Shown here: positions 1 through 8,868 of the stretch, in pieces
Layout: the number at the start of each line of letters is the position of its first letter
How positions within the stretch are numbered: position 1 is the stretch's first letter
Assembly: GCA_051453625.1 (NCBI GenBank)
Contig: JBOZIK010000001.1
Location: 9,474,931 to 9,512,400, forward strand
Length of the DNA: 37,470 bases
Reading direction: 5' to 3'
Source: Welwitschia mirabilis
Lineage: Eukaryota > Gnetophyta > Gnetopsida > Welwitschiales
The notes under the pieces: model-generated
Database searches by the model: none
What the model saw: only the letters and a program-made list of their open reading frames with translations
What the model was told of the DNA's origin: nothing
Position numbers and translations under genes: made by a program

Positions 1-409
1 GTGTTTGTACGATCCTAACTGTTTCTGCCTTGAAAGTTGCGCTTTACTGGTCAGAACGATCATCTTTCCTCTCTAACCTTTGCTAATCTAGACGTCCCAT
101 TTGAGAAGACCGAATGTCCCAGTTTTTACTTTTAAGACTAAAAGCATTCCGGACGTCCTAGTTTGACAAGTTGGATGTCCCCATATGTTGATTCTACATT
201 GATCCCGAATGTCCAATTTCACAGGTCGAACATCCCCATACTTCAGGTCAGAGTCTATCCCAGACGTCCCAGTTTGACAGATCGGACGTCCCAGTGGGTT
301 TTCCTTAGAGAATTNNNNNNNNNNNNNNNNNNNNNNNNNNNNNNNNNNNNNNNNNNNNNNNNNNNNNNNNNNNNNNNNNNNNNNNNNNNNNAAACTCCTA
401 TATCCAACA
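1..409 (-). repeat. E1 3' LTR, partial
   Basis: Positions 1-314 align with about 8440-8750 of the 5' LTR, and the end at 392-409 matches 8851-8868 (tatccaaca terminus). A 77-base N run (315-391) interrupts it. On the minus strand the LTR begins TGTTGGATAT directly after a purine tract. Exact GACGTC palindromes lie at 91, 152, 263 and 285. Further decayed copies (gatgtcc, gaatgtcc, acatcc) lie between them. Confidence 0.9.
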
Positions 410-1037
410 ATCTCCCCCTTTACAATGATGGCAACCCTTTCTTCAATATCTCTTCTCAAGGAAACGCAATGGGTTGAAAAGCTAGCTGTTCCCCCTGAAT
501 TTGTGCTCGTACTAGACCTGTACACATTAAGCTCAAACAAGATGTACTTGTACAGTCTCCTCAATTTGTTAGCCCAAAAGATATCATAGATATAAAGCAA
601 GTTTATTGTATACAATTTTCTCAACATAGCTTATTTAAAAATGATACAGATAAAAGATAATTTGATTTCCATTGCACAATAAAAAATTTTACATTTGTTT
701 AAGTGATAGACTTGTTACGGCATATGAGAATAATGTTACCTTTTTTTTGTTTTATTGCGGTGTAAACTGCAAAAGAAAGCAAATGAAACATAATTTTATA
801 ACTTTATATTTTCTTTTCTTCCCCTTTGTCATCATTGAAAGTAGAAAGTCTAGTAGAGACAGAGAACTGCATACAAAAACCAATGTATATCATAAGAAAT
901 TTGAGTACAAATGGTAGTACAAGAGTAGTACAAGAGTGTTTTGAAGCAAGAAGAACATATACCAAAAAAGAAAAAAGAAACATTGCACAAGAAGTAGGAA
1001 GCTAATCAAAAGAATGTCCAGAAGGAGATGGTTGCTG
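410..1037 (-). other. E1 untranslated region between third ORF and 3' LTR, with several polypurine tracts
   Basis: No gene is seen. On the minus strand three runs look like polypurine tracts: one next to the LTR (410-424), one around 489-496 and one around 819-828. The first and third are each followed by the same short context (atgatg/catcattg). E2 has tracts in the same order. Multiple polypurine tracts upstream of the 3' LTR are a reported Sirevirus trait. The tract touching the LTR is the likely plus-strand primer. Confidence 0.65.
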
Positions 1038-2195
1038 CTACTCTTCTCCATTTGAATCTACAGGGATCTCAAGTCCATAAGCTGACAAGCCGAAGACAAT
1101 ACGTTCCACTTTTTGGTGGACTCTATCTGCTGTGTGTTTCGCTTGTAAGCCAGACTCTCTAGCTTGTTCTGCAATCTGTTTGACTTCCAAGATAGCGTTC
1201 ATAATGTCTTCATTTGTAACTGGACCAGCTTGTGAACTTGCGCCTTCTTCTACACGAGCTCGTTTTTGTGGTGGAGGAGGACTTTCTGATTCTGCAAAAA
1301 TGTTCATTTTCTTCAATGAGTATAATCCCAAAGGTTTTGGGATTTTCACCTATTCTTCATCCTTGTTCACCACAAACTGATGGTTCTCTAGAAGTGCCAT
1401 TATGAGACCTCCAAAAGATAAGCTTGAGTATCCAGCAATAAANNNNNNNNNNNNNNNNNNNNNNNNNNNNNNNNNNNNNNNNNNNNNNNNNNNNNNNNNN
1501 NNNNNNNNNNNNNNNNNNNNNNNNNNNNNNNNNNNNNNNNNNAAGAACTGACTGATATAAACCATGATAAATTTGCACAGATTTATTCTAACTCCTGTGC
1601 CAAGACAAAATAGAATGTTAGCACAAAGGGGAGACACTTCATCCTTGTGACCTAGTTTTGGAACCCAATTGTGTGTACATATCTGAAATAAAACTCTACA
1701 CAGAGGCTTTAGCTGATTTGTAGGAAAATTCAGTCTCCAAACTATGTCTCTTCCACATAACTCGTGAGTGAGGGTTGCAATAGACCTAAATTCTTGAATA
1801 GAGTTAATGGAAGTAATCTTTTGAAACAAACCATCATTCAGATAGCTAGTAATGAAAGATATTTGTTCTAAATCTATTTCTACATCTCTTCCAAACACTT
1901 TTGTTCTAATTTATCAATCTTCAAAATTAAAAGTGCCATTGCAATAGAAACGTCTTACCATTCAGGCTATTGCTTCCGTAACTGAATCAAGAGCATACTA
2001 CCATCCTTGCTCTATAAAAAGATGTCCTATCTTGACTTCCCTCTTGAAGGATTCAAAATCATTTTTACTCTCTGGTGCAATTGGTTGCTTTGAAAATCCA
2101 CTGAGCCATTGTCTTCTATGATCTAGGGAAATGAACCATATTGACTCAAAGGCAGCTTCCTTGCCTTTCCGGGAGGCCAACTTGGATCTCACCAT
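1038..2195 (-). pseudogene. E1 third ORF (env position), plant-transposon-domain-like protein, broken
   Basis: Role unknown. The ATG at 2193-2195 opens a basic start (MVRSKLASRKGK) matching the E2 copy (MVGSKLATSRK). The middle (about 1560-1898) contains CTHNWVPKLGHKDEVSPL and a hydrophobic ILFCLGTGVRINLCKFI stretch. This arrangement resembles the 'putative plant transposon protein' domain (Pfam PF20167 as I recall it). The last about 100 codons hold a proline/basic patch (PPPPQKRARVEEG) and an Ala/Glu/Lys-rich helical segment that may be a coiled coil. An N gap (1443-1542), a frameshift between about 1900 and 2000, and an in-frame TAG at 1350-1352 break it. E2 reads a leucine codon near that TAG. 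Sireviruses can carry an env-like ORF here, but I see no signal peptide or clear membrane anchor, so 'env' is positional only. Confidence 0.6.
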
Positions 2196-2257
2196 GATGA
2201 AGAAGGAAAGGAATGAAAAAAAAAGAAGTTCAAAAAGAAAGGAACTTAAGTGGACAA

Positions 2258-2460
2258 CATCGAGAGCGTCCACGTTTCCAATAGCTCGGACATCTAGGTT
2301 ATTGAAGCGAGACGTCCGGGTTTTTAGAAATCCGAATTTTCAAAATGAATACCTACTGGACGTCCGAGAAACTTTAGTGGGATGTGGTTTTAATAAACCC
2401 GAATTTTTAAAAAGAAGAACTATCGAATGTCCGAGAAATTTTAGTGGGACGTCCGTGTTT
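2258..2460. repeat. GACGTC cluster in the pol-third ORF spacer of E1
   Basis: Exact GACGTC occurs at 2311, 2359 and 2448. Related copies (gagcgtccac, ggacatct, gaatgtccgag) lie between them at roughly 20-50 base spacing. The unit resembles that in the LTRs but has its own flanks (ccgagaaactttagtggga, repeated at about 2363 and 2431). E2 has a similar cluster at the matching place. Confidence 0.7.
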
Positions 2461-2564
2461 GAGAAATCACAAATTTCGCACAAAAACCGAGAGTTTAATA
2501 AAGTTGATCAAGATTTAAGAGATTGATGACAAAGATAGGATCAAGATAGACAAGGTTGACAAGT

Positions 2565-3180
2565 TTACTGAGGATTGGAGCAGACCCCAATACTTACATT
2601 CTTCCTAAGATTAGTGAATCTTTCTTCAAATAAACTTTTTGTCATAATGTCAACAATTTGATTTTCAGTACTAATGCATTCTAAGTCAATAATGTGTTTT
2701 TGAACTTGTTCTTTAATGAAGTGATGTCTTATGTCGATATGTTTTGTTCTCGAATGTTGGACCAGATTTTTAGTTATATTGACTGCACTAGTGTTGTCAC
2801 AATAGAGTTTATTGAATCTAGTTTGATCCCAAAGTCATTCAACATGTGTTCATCCACAAAAGTTGAGCACAATACACACTAGCAACAATGTACTCAGCTT
2901 CTGCTGTTGATAAGGAAGTTGAGTTTTGTTTTCTACTAAGCTATGACACTAAGCAGCTTCCCATGTAAAAGCATAACCTACTTGTGCTCTTGCGATCATC
3001 AACACAGCCAACCCAGTCTGTATTATTATAACCAGCTAATTCTATCATAGTATCATATGGATACCAAAGACCATAATATTGAGCTGATTTTAGATACCTC
3101 GGAATCCTTTTAGCACAAGCTAAGTGAGATTCTTTTGGATTAGCTTGGTACCGAGCACAAACTCCCACACTATGTGCTAT
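2565..3180 (-). pseudogene. E1 copia RNase H, end of pol
   Basis: The minus strand encodes the typical copia RNase H series: ARYQANPKESHL, RYLKSAQYYGLWYP, AGYNNTDWVGCVDDRKSTSR and, in shifted frames, an ALST-AEAEY-type segment (about 2885-2935) and the closing IVDIMTKSL helix. The frame closes with TAA at 2565-2567, which fixes the end of pol. RNase H removes the RNA strand during reverse transcription. The family's first catalytic Asp region reads YNNTDW where a YSDADW-like motif is usual, and at least two frameshifts are present (near 2940 and 2890). Non-functional as it stands. Confidence 0.85.
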
Positions 3181-4314
3181 ATCTAGTCTACTAGCGTGAC
3201 ATAAAGGAGACTACCAATTATTCCTCTATAAAGTTTTTGATCTACTCCCTTTCCATTGCCATCTTTGCCTAATTTGATACTTGTAGATAGAGGAGTCTTG
3301 GCATCCTTGACATTGCTAATTTCATATTTTTCTAACATTTCATGAATGTATTTAGTTTGACTTATGAATACCCCGTCTTGCATTTGTCTTACTTGCAGTC
3401 CCAAAAAGAAATTTAATTCACCCCTGAGACTTATTTCAAATTCACTTTGCATAAGATTGGCAAAATTAATAGCAAGACTATCTCTAGTTGCTTCAAAAAC
3501 AATGTCATCTACATATATTTGAACAATGATTATCAATCTTTTCTCTTTTAATAAACAATGTAGGATCAACACTGCCTTTTGAAAAACCATTAGATGTCAA
3601 GAAGGTAGTTAATCTCTCAAACCAAGCTCTTGNNNNNNNNNNNNNNNNNNNNNNNNNNNNNNNNNNNNNNNNNNNNNNNNNNNNNNNNNNNNNNNNNNNN
3701 NNNNNNNNNNNNNNNNNNNNNNNNNNNNNNNNCTATTGGGGCTTGTTTGAGGCCATATAATTCATTGTTGAGTTTTTACACATGATCTTGAAATTTTGAG
3801 TCAATAAATCTTGGTGGTTGAGCCACATAAACTTCTTCATTAATATATCCATTTAGGAATGCACTTTTAATATCCATCTAATATAGTCTTATCTTATGAT
3901 AGCAAGCGAAAGCAAGCAACATTCTTATGGCTTCAAGTCTAGCTACGGAGGCAAAAGTTTTGCCATAGTCTATTCCTTCCTCTTGATTGTACCCTTGAGC
4001 AACTAATCTAGCTTTGTTTTGAACAACATTATGATTCTCATCCCTTTTATTCTTGAAAACCCCTTTTGTTTCAATTATATGTTTACCTTTTGGAGTAAGT
4101 ACAAGATCCCAAACTTTATTACATTCAAATTGATTTAGTTCTTATTGCATAACCAGCATCCAATATTCGTCTTGTTTAGCTTCTTGAAAAGTTTTGGGTT
4201 CTAACGAAGATAAAAAACATAGAAAACTGCTGCTTATACTCTTTCCACTTCTAGTTGTAGTTCTTTGATTTGGGTTACTTAGAATATTTTCTTGTGGATG
4301 ATCTCTTTTGGTTC
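3181..4314 (-). pseudogene. E1 copia reverse transcriptase
   Basis: Copia RT landmarks read in order on the minus strand: KPKTFQEAKQDEYW (about 4190), the [17 protein letters not shown] block (about 3990), MDIKSAFLNGYINEEVYVAQPP (about 3850), then YVDD at 3504-3515 and FFLGLQV about 3405. The enzyme copies element RNA into DNA inside the virus-like particle. The catalytic YVDD is intact, but in-frame stops occur (for example near 3880 and 4140) and a 100-N gap (3633-3732) removes part of the domain. The 3183-3590 part is still open. E2 carries the same domain but lacks the YVDD stretch. Confidence 0.9.
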
Positions 4315-4601
4315 TCAATGGTAGAGTAGTCTGTTTTTGAGATTGATCATTTTGATCTGATGTTGATTCATTGCTACTTCTAGGATTGGTTGTTTNNNNN
4401 NNNNNNNNNNNNNNNNNNNNNNNNNNNNNNNNNNNNNNNNNNNNNNNNNNNNNNNNNNNNNNNNNNNNNNNNNNNNNNNNNNNNNNNNNNNNNNNTCTTG
4501 TGGATGATCTCTTTTGGTTCTCAATGGTAGAGTAGTATGTTTTTGAGATTGATCATTTTGATCTGATGTTGATTCATTGCTACTTCTAGGATTGGTTGTT
4601 T
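4290..4601. repeat. 106-bp direct duplication flanking a 100-N gap (assembly artefact)
   Basis: Positions 4290-4395 and 4496-4601 are the same 106 bases with one difference (gtagtctg versus gtagtatg), separated by exactly 100 N. The simplest reading is two contig ends that overlap but were never merged. The integrase-RT linker should then be read once. Confidence 0.9.
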
Positions 4602-5680
4602 CAACCACATCTTCATCATCTTTATCTGTAGTTATTTCGACTTTATTACTATCATAAATTTTGACATGAATTGTTTCTTCAACTCTGCATGACACTTTGT
4701 TATACACTCTGTAAGCCTTGCTTGTCATGGAGTAACCCAAAAATATTCCTTCATCAGCTTTAGATTCAAATTTTCTAGTTTCTCCCTTATCCTTAAGAAT
4801 TAAACACTTGCTTCCAAATACTTTAAAATAGCTTACAGTAGGTCTTTTTTCATTCCACAACTCATATGGAGTTTTGTTTGTGTTGGGCCTTAGAAAAAAT
4901 TCTGTTGCTAATGTAATAGGCAATATTAATTGCTTCTACCCAAAAATGCTGAGACAAAGATTTATCATTTAACATGGTCCTACACATTTCTATTAAAACT
5001 CTATTTTTTCTTTCAGCTACCCCATTTTGTTGAGGAGTCCTTGAAGCTGAGAGGTGATGTGAAATACAATGGGAATCACAGAAGTTTTCAAATTTGTCAT
5101 TTACAAACTCACCTTCTCTGTTAGATCGAATAGTCTTGATGATATAACCTTTTTCATTTTAGATTCTTTTGCATATCGTTACAAATACATCAAATGCTTT
5201 GTCCTTGCTAAACAGAAACGAAACCCAACAATAACGTGAAAAATCATCAACCATTATAAGAAAATACCTCTTGCCACCAATGCTTCTTGTTTGATCTGGT
5301 CCTACTAAATCCATGTGAATTAAATCTAGCGGTCTAGTGGTAGTTGTGATGGTTTTACTCTTAAAGCTTGATTTGGTTAACTTGCCTTTAACACATGATT
5401 CACATACCTTTGCTTAGTCCATGTTGATTTTGGGTACTCCTTTTACAATCTCCTTTGAGGTAATCTTGGTTAAGTCTTTAAGATTCATATGGCCCAATCT
5501 CTTATGCCGAAGGTTGATATCATCTTCTTTGGCCATGTAGCATCTTTCATTTGACTTGTTATTGTTCTTACAAATGATATATATGCATTTAGATCTACTA
5601 CTAGTGAGTACAACTTTGTTGGTGGTGGCATTGTGAATATTATACTTATCTTGATAAAAAGACAATGTTAACTCTATCAC
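4315..5680 (-). pseudogene. E1 copia integrase (pre-integrase zinc region, catalytic core, C-terminal part)
   Basis: The minus strand holds a GAG-pre-integrase block with RHKRLGHMNLKDL (about 5495), the core start (DLVGPDQTRSI and VDDFSRY, about 5240-5310), the RSNREGEF segment (about 5105-5125), QQNGVAERKNRV (about 5000-5030), and the C-terminal YELWNEKRP, FGSKCLILKDKG and EGIFLGYS blocks (4730-4875). Integrase inserts the cDNA. The second Asp of the DD35E triad reads Asn (AAC, plus-strand gtt at 5120-5122), which alone should abolish catalysis. The third residue, Glu, is visible. Stops and frameshifts occur between about 4925 and 5410. The tail is artificially lengthened by the duplicated gap flank. 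Confidence 0.88.
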
Positions 5681-5699
5681 ATATTTGAAATATACTTAG

Positions 5700-6127
5700 C
5701 AAGTGATGTTTTAGACTATTGACCAAGTACACATCATGAAAAGTTGGATGGTCATCATTAGCTGTAACAACACCTTTTCCTACAATGTATCCTTTCCTAT
5801 CATCATCAAATGTCACTTCTTCTCGTTGTATTCTTGAAAAGATGAAAGCAAGTTTTTGTCTCCTGTCATGTGCCTAGAACACCCACTATCTAGATACCAC
5901 CTAGTTCTTTCTTGGGCTTTNNNNNNNNNNNNNNNNNNNNNNNNNNNNNNNNNNNNNNNNNNNNNNNNNNNNNNNNNNNNNNNNNNNNNNNNNNNNNNNN
6001 NNNNNNNNNNNNNNNNNNNNGAAAGCAAGTTTTTGTCTCCTGTCATGTGCCTAGAACACCCACTATCTAGATACCACCTAGTTCTTTCTTGGGCTTTGAA
6101 GGTTGTGTGAGCAAAGAGCGAGGGCAT
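5700..6127 (-). pseudogene. E1 copia aspartic protease
   Basis: The retroviral-type protease that would cut the Gag-Pol polyprotein is marked by RWYLDSGCSRHMTGDKNLL. The DSG catalytic triplet is intact. It appears twice only because the flanks of the N gap at 5921-6020 are duplicated. The downstream half (about 5700-5812) continues through VTFDDD- and GKGVVTAND-like segments in other frames. Gag's second zinc knuckle lies just upstream. E2 has lost the catalytic Asp at the same place. Confidence 0.85.
5844..6097. repeat. 77-bp direct duplication flanking a 100-N gap (assembly artefact)
   Basis: Positions 5844-5920 and 6021-6097 are identical over 77 bases, with exactly 100 N between them. 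As at 4290-4601, this looks like unmerged overlapping contig ends, not a biological duplication of the protease. Confidence 0.92.
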
Positions 6128-6130
6128 CTT

Positions 6131-7778
6131 CTTTTTAACCTATTGAGGTTTGGAATACCTAACTTGAAATGTTTGAGGGTTTTTCTTACAAATCTGAATC
6201 CATTACTCAAGTTGAAGTAAAGAGATTTCTTATATGGACAAATGAATTGAATGTAACCATGCCTATTACAATAATGACACTTAAGGCTTGTCTTGGCAAA
6301 GGATTCATATTTAGTACTGAGGCCAAAATTTTGTAAAACAGGTGAGTTAAACTTGCTACAACCAATTCCTGATTTGTCAGAAGGATTTCATCCCAACCTT
6401 AGAAATTTGTGGAAGTTTTCATTTCCTTGGGTTAAGCGACTTCCTATAGTCTTAGCATCTTGAAGTTCAAGAGTCAATGAAGTTATTTTTGCATTAGCTT
6501 CTTCTAAATTATGTTCCAATTTATCAATTGTCTTTTTGTAGGAAACATTCTTCTTTCCTAAGTCTATGCTAAACAAATACAATTTCTTGTAAGCATCTAA
6601 AAGCTCATCATGATCAATATCTAGATCATCGCAATTGTGAAAGTTATTTTCAGATATTTCCTGTCTAGTGCTAGTAACGGAATCATTATTTGAAAGACTA
6701 GAGAAGATAGGGGTAGCTACCTCTTCTGCTACAACAAGGAGTCCGAAGTCCACCATGTCATCTTCATCACTAGAATCAGCCCATTCTTCATCTGACTCAT
6801 CCCATGTAGCCTTGAACACTTTCTTTCCTTTGTCCTTCCTATCCTTTTTATTGTTTACACAATCTACAGCTACATGTCTAGAACGCATTCATAACATTGA
6901 ATAGATTGAAGAGGTTTCTTACTTTTCTCAAATTTACCTTTGATTGGTCTTTTAGAGTATTTTGATTCCTTCTTCTTACGTAGAAACCGCTTGGAGTTCT
7001 TTGTGAGATGAGCTAGATCTTCATCAATCTTATCTTTACTCAAGTAGCTTTCATTGGAATCATCAGTTGCCTTTAACGCAATACTCTTTCGTTTTGGCAC
7101 TTCTTCTTCTGGAAGTAGAGTTGCTTCATAGGCCATTAATGATCCTTTCAACTCTTCCACCTTAATCTTATCTATGTCCTTGCTTTCTTCAATTGTTGTC
7201 ACTTTAGGTCTAAATTTTGTAGTAAGGCTTGTTAAGATTTTTTTTTTTTTGTTTACCACTCAGTTTTCTGGAACTCTCTCACCTAATCCCCACATGTTGT
7301 TGACGATATTACTGACCTTGGTTGTGTACTTCGCAATTGACTTTGATTCTTCCATCCTGATATTTTCAAGCTTGGTCGTGAGGATCTAAAGTTTAGAGTT
7401 CTTCACAATGTTAGACCCTTCATAAGCCACCTTCAAGGTCTCCCACATTTCTTTGGCACTAATACATTAAACTAATTCTGTCACATTCCCAATTTGATAA
7501 TGTACAAATTATAGTGTTCATAGCTCATGCATTGTTCTGAAGTTGTCTTTTGTTGTCATCATCCTATTTGTCTCTAGGCTTAAAGAAACTATTCCATTCA
7601 CATCAACTTTTGTAGGAAGTTGATAGCCTAGCTCCACCAAGTCCCAAATATCCAAATGAAGAAAGGTCAGGAAGATGCTCATCTTAGACTTCCAATGAGC
7701 ATAGTTGCTCCCATTAAAGAAAGGGGGTTTGGACACTACATGGCCTTTTGGGTAGCTTGAGTAGCCGCAGGATGCCAT
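6131..7778 (-). pseudogene. E1 gag
   Basis: Gag forms the particle and binds RNA. It starts at the ATG at 7776-7778 (MASCGYSSYPKGH), 40 bases inside the primer site. It opens with PPFFNGSNYAHWKSKMSIFL, the usual copia Gag N-terminal signature. Lys/Glu-rich segments follow (6870-7259), then a first zinc knuckle beginning CYEC near 6890 where the frame breaks, then KATWDESDEEWADSSDEDD and a leucine/lysine helical region (6388-6800). The second knuckle near 6245-6290 reads CHYC-x4-Y-x4-C, so its His is replaced by Tyr. At least three frameshifts split the gene. The acidic stretch after the first knuckle is typical of Sirevirus Gag. Confidence 0.85.
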
Positions 7779-7822
7779 AATTATACCTGAAGACACAAAA
7801 ATACACTAATCTAGAGCAACCA

Positions 7823-7835
7823 GGCTTTGATACCA
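7823..7835 (-). other. E1 primer binding site (initiator tRNA-Met type)
   Basis: The minus strand reads TGGTATCAAAGCC, two bases inside the 5' LTR end (...CCTAACA). It matches the common plant copia primer site complementary to the 3' end of initiator tRNA-Met, with one likely difference (AAAG for AGAG). Confidence 0.88.
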
Positions 7836-7837
7836 AT

Positions 7838-8868
7838 TGTTAGGATCGAATGGCGGGTGTTATCAAAAATTATAAGATACTAAAAGAATAATTGACAGCC
7901 TTTAATGAATTTAAAACAAATTGCATGAAACCAATTGAAAAACACAAAAGAAGAATGCACCATAGATTTATAATGGTTTGGCACAAGAGCCAACTCCACT
8001 CTCAAGGGGCAGCAACAACCTTCAGTCTCCTGGATCCTTTAATCTTCAAAAATCATTACACCACCCTCCAACAAAGGGCTTCAGCATGAACACAACAATT
8101 CACCAAGGTAACCTCTATTACTACTAAATGCTCATCAAGAGCTACACATATAATCTGTAACAATTTGCTTTTGTCAGTTGTGTCCCAATGATGCACTAAC
8201 CGTCAACATGTTCTCAGCACTCTAGACTTTCAACAAAGTAACTCAGTGAAGTACAGATGAAAGAAGAGAGAAAGAGTGACAGAATGATAGCTTAGTCAAG
8301 TACAGTCTTTTTTCAAAGCTTTAAAAATGATATCACAGGCAAGTAACCGAATGATCTACTTTGTAAATAGGTTATATAACCTCCTTTTTCAGCTGTTAGA
8401 TCCTCGAACAAGATGTAGTCAGGCTTGAATGACGTGCCATAGGATATCCTAGCCGTTTCTCCCTTGAAAGCTGTGCTTTACTGGTCAGAATGGTCATCTT
8501 TCCCCTCTAACGTTCACCGATCCGGATGCGGCGTTTGAGAAGACCAAATGTCCTAGTTTTTACTGTTAAGACTAAAAGCATTCTAGATGTCCCAGTTTGA
8601 CAGGTCAAATGTCTCCATATATTGATTTTGCATTGATCCCGGAAGTCTCGATTTGACAGGTTGGACATCCTGATACTTCAAGTTAGAGTCTATCCCAGAC
8701 GTCTCGATTTGACAAGTTGGACGTCCCAGTGCGTTTTCCTTAGAAAAGTCTCCAGAATTATTTGATCTCTTCGATTTTGCCAGTCTTCGGATTCTTAGAT
8801 TCTCAAGAGAGCTCATAATCAGCCTGTTGAGGATCACTTTGTCATCATTGAAACTCCTATATCCAACA
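7838..8868 (-). repeat. E1 5' LTR, complete (1031 bp)
   Basis: On the plus strand it runs from tgttaggatc (7838) to tatccaaca (8868), so as transcribed it is TGTTGGATA...GATCCTAACA with TG/CA ends. The decayed GACGTC cluster lies at about 8515-8735, with exact copies at 8698 and 8720. The block around 7975-8090 (tccactctcaaggggcagcaac...) is shared with the E2 and E3 LTRs, so the three elements are related. The right flank starts tggaa; its partner lies outside the window. Confidence 0.92.

Larger units (their letters stand above)
1..8868 (-). mobile_element. E1: Sirevirus-like Ty1/copia LTR retrotransposon, decayed, 3' end cut by window edge
   Basis: The element reads right to left: 5' LTR 7838-8868, primer site 7823-7835, gag, protease, integrase, reverse transcriptase, RNase H, spacer, a third ORF, purine-rich tracts and a partial 3' LTR ending at 409. 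Integrase before reverse transcriptase is the Ty1/copia order. Two Gag zinc knuckles, several polypurine tracts and an extra ORF after pol point to the Sirevirus (SIRE/Maximus) lineage. The left part of the 3' LTR lies outside the window, so the target duplication cannot be checked. By eye the two LTRs differ at roughly one base in seven or eight, mostly transitions, so the insertion is old. Frameshifts and stops break every reading frame. Confidence 0.9.

Noticed and set aside
163-477. Plus ORF through the E1 3' LTR
   Set aside because: It follows the GACGTC repeats and crosses an N run; an LTR shadow.
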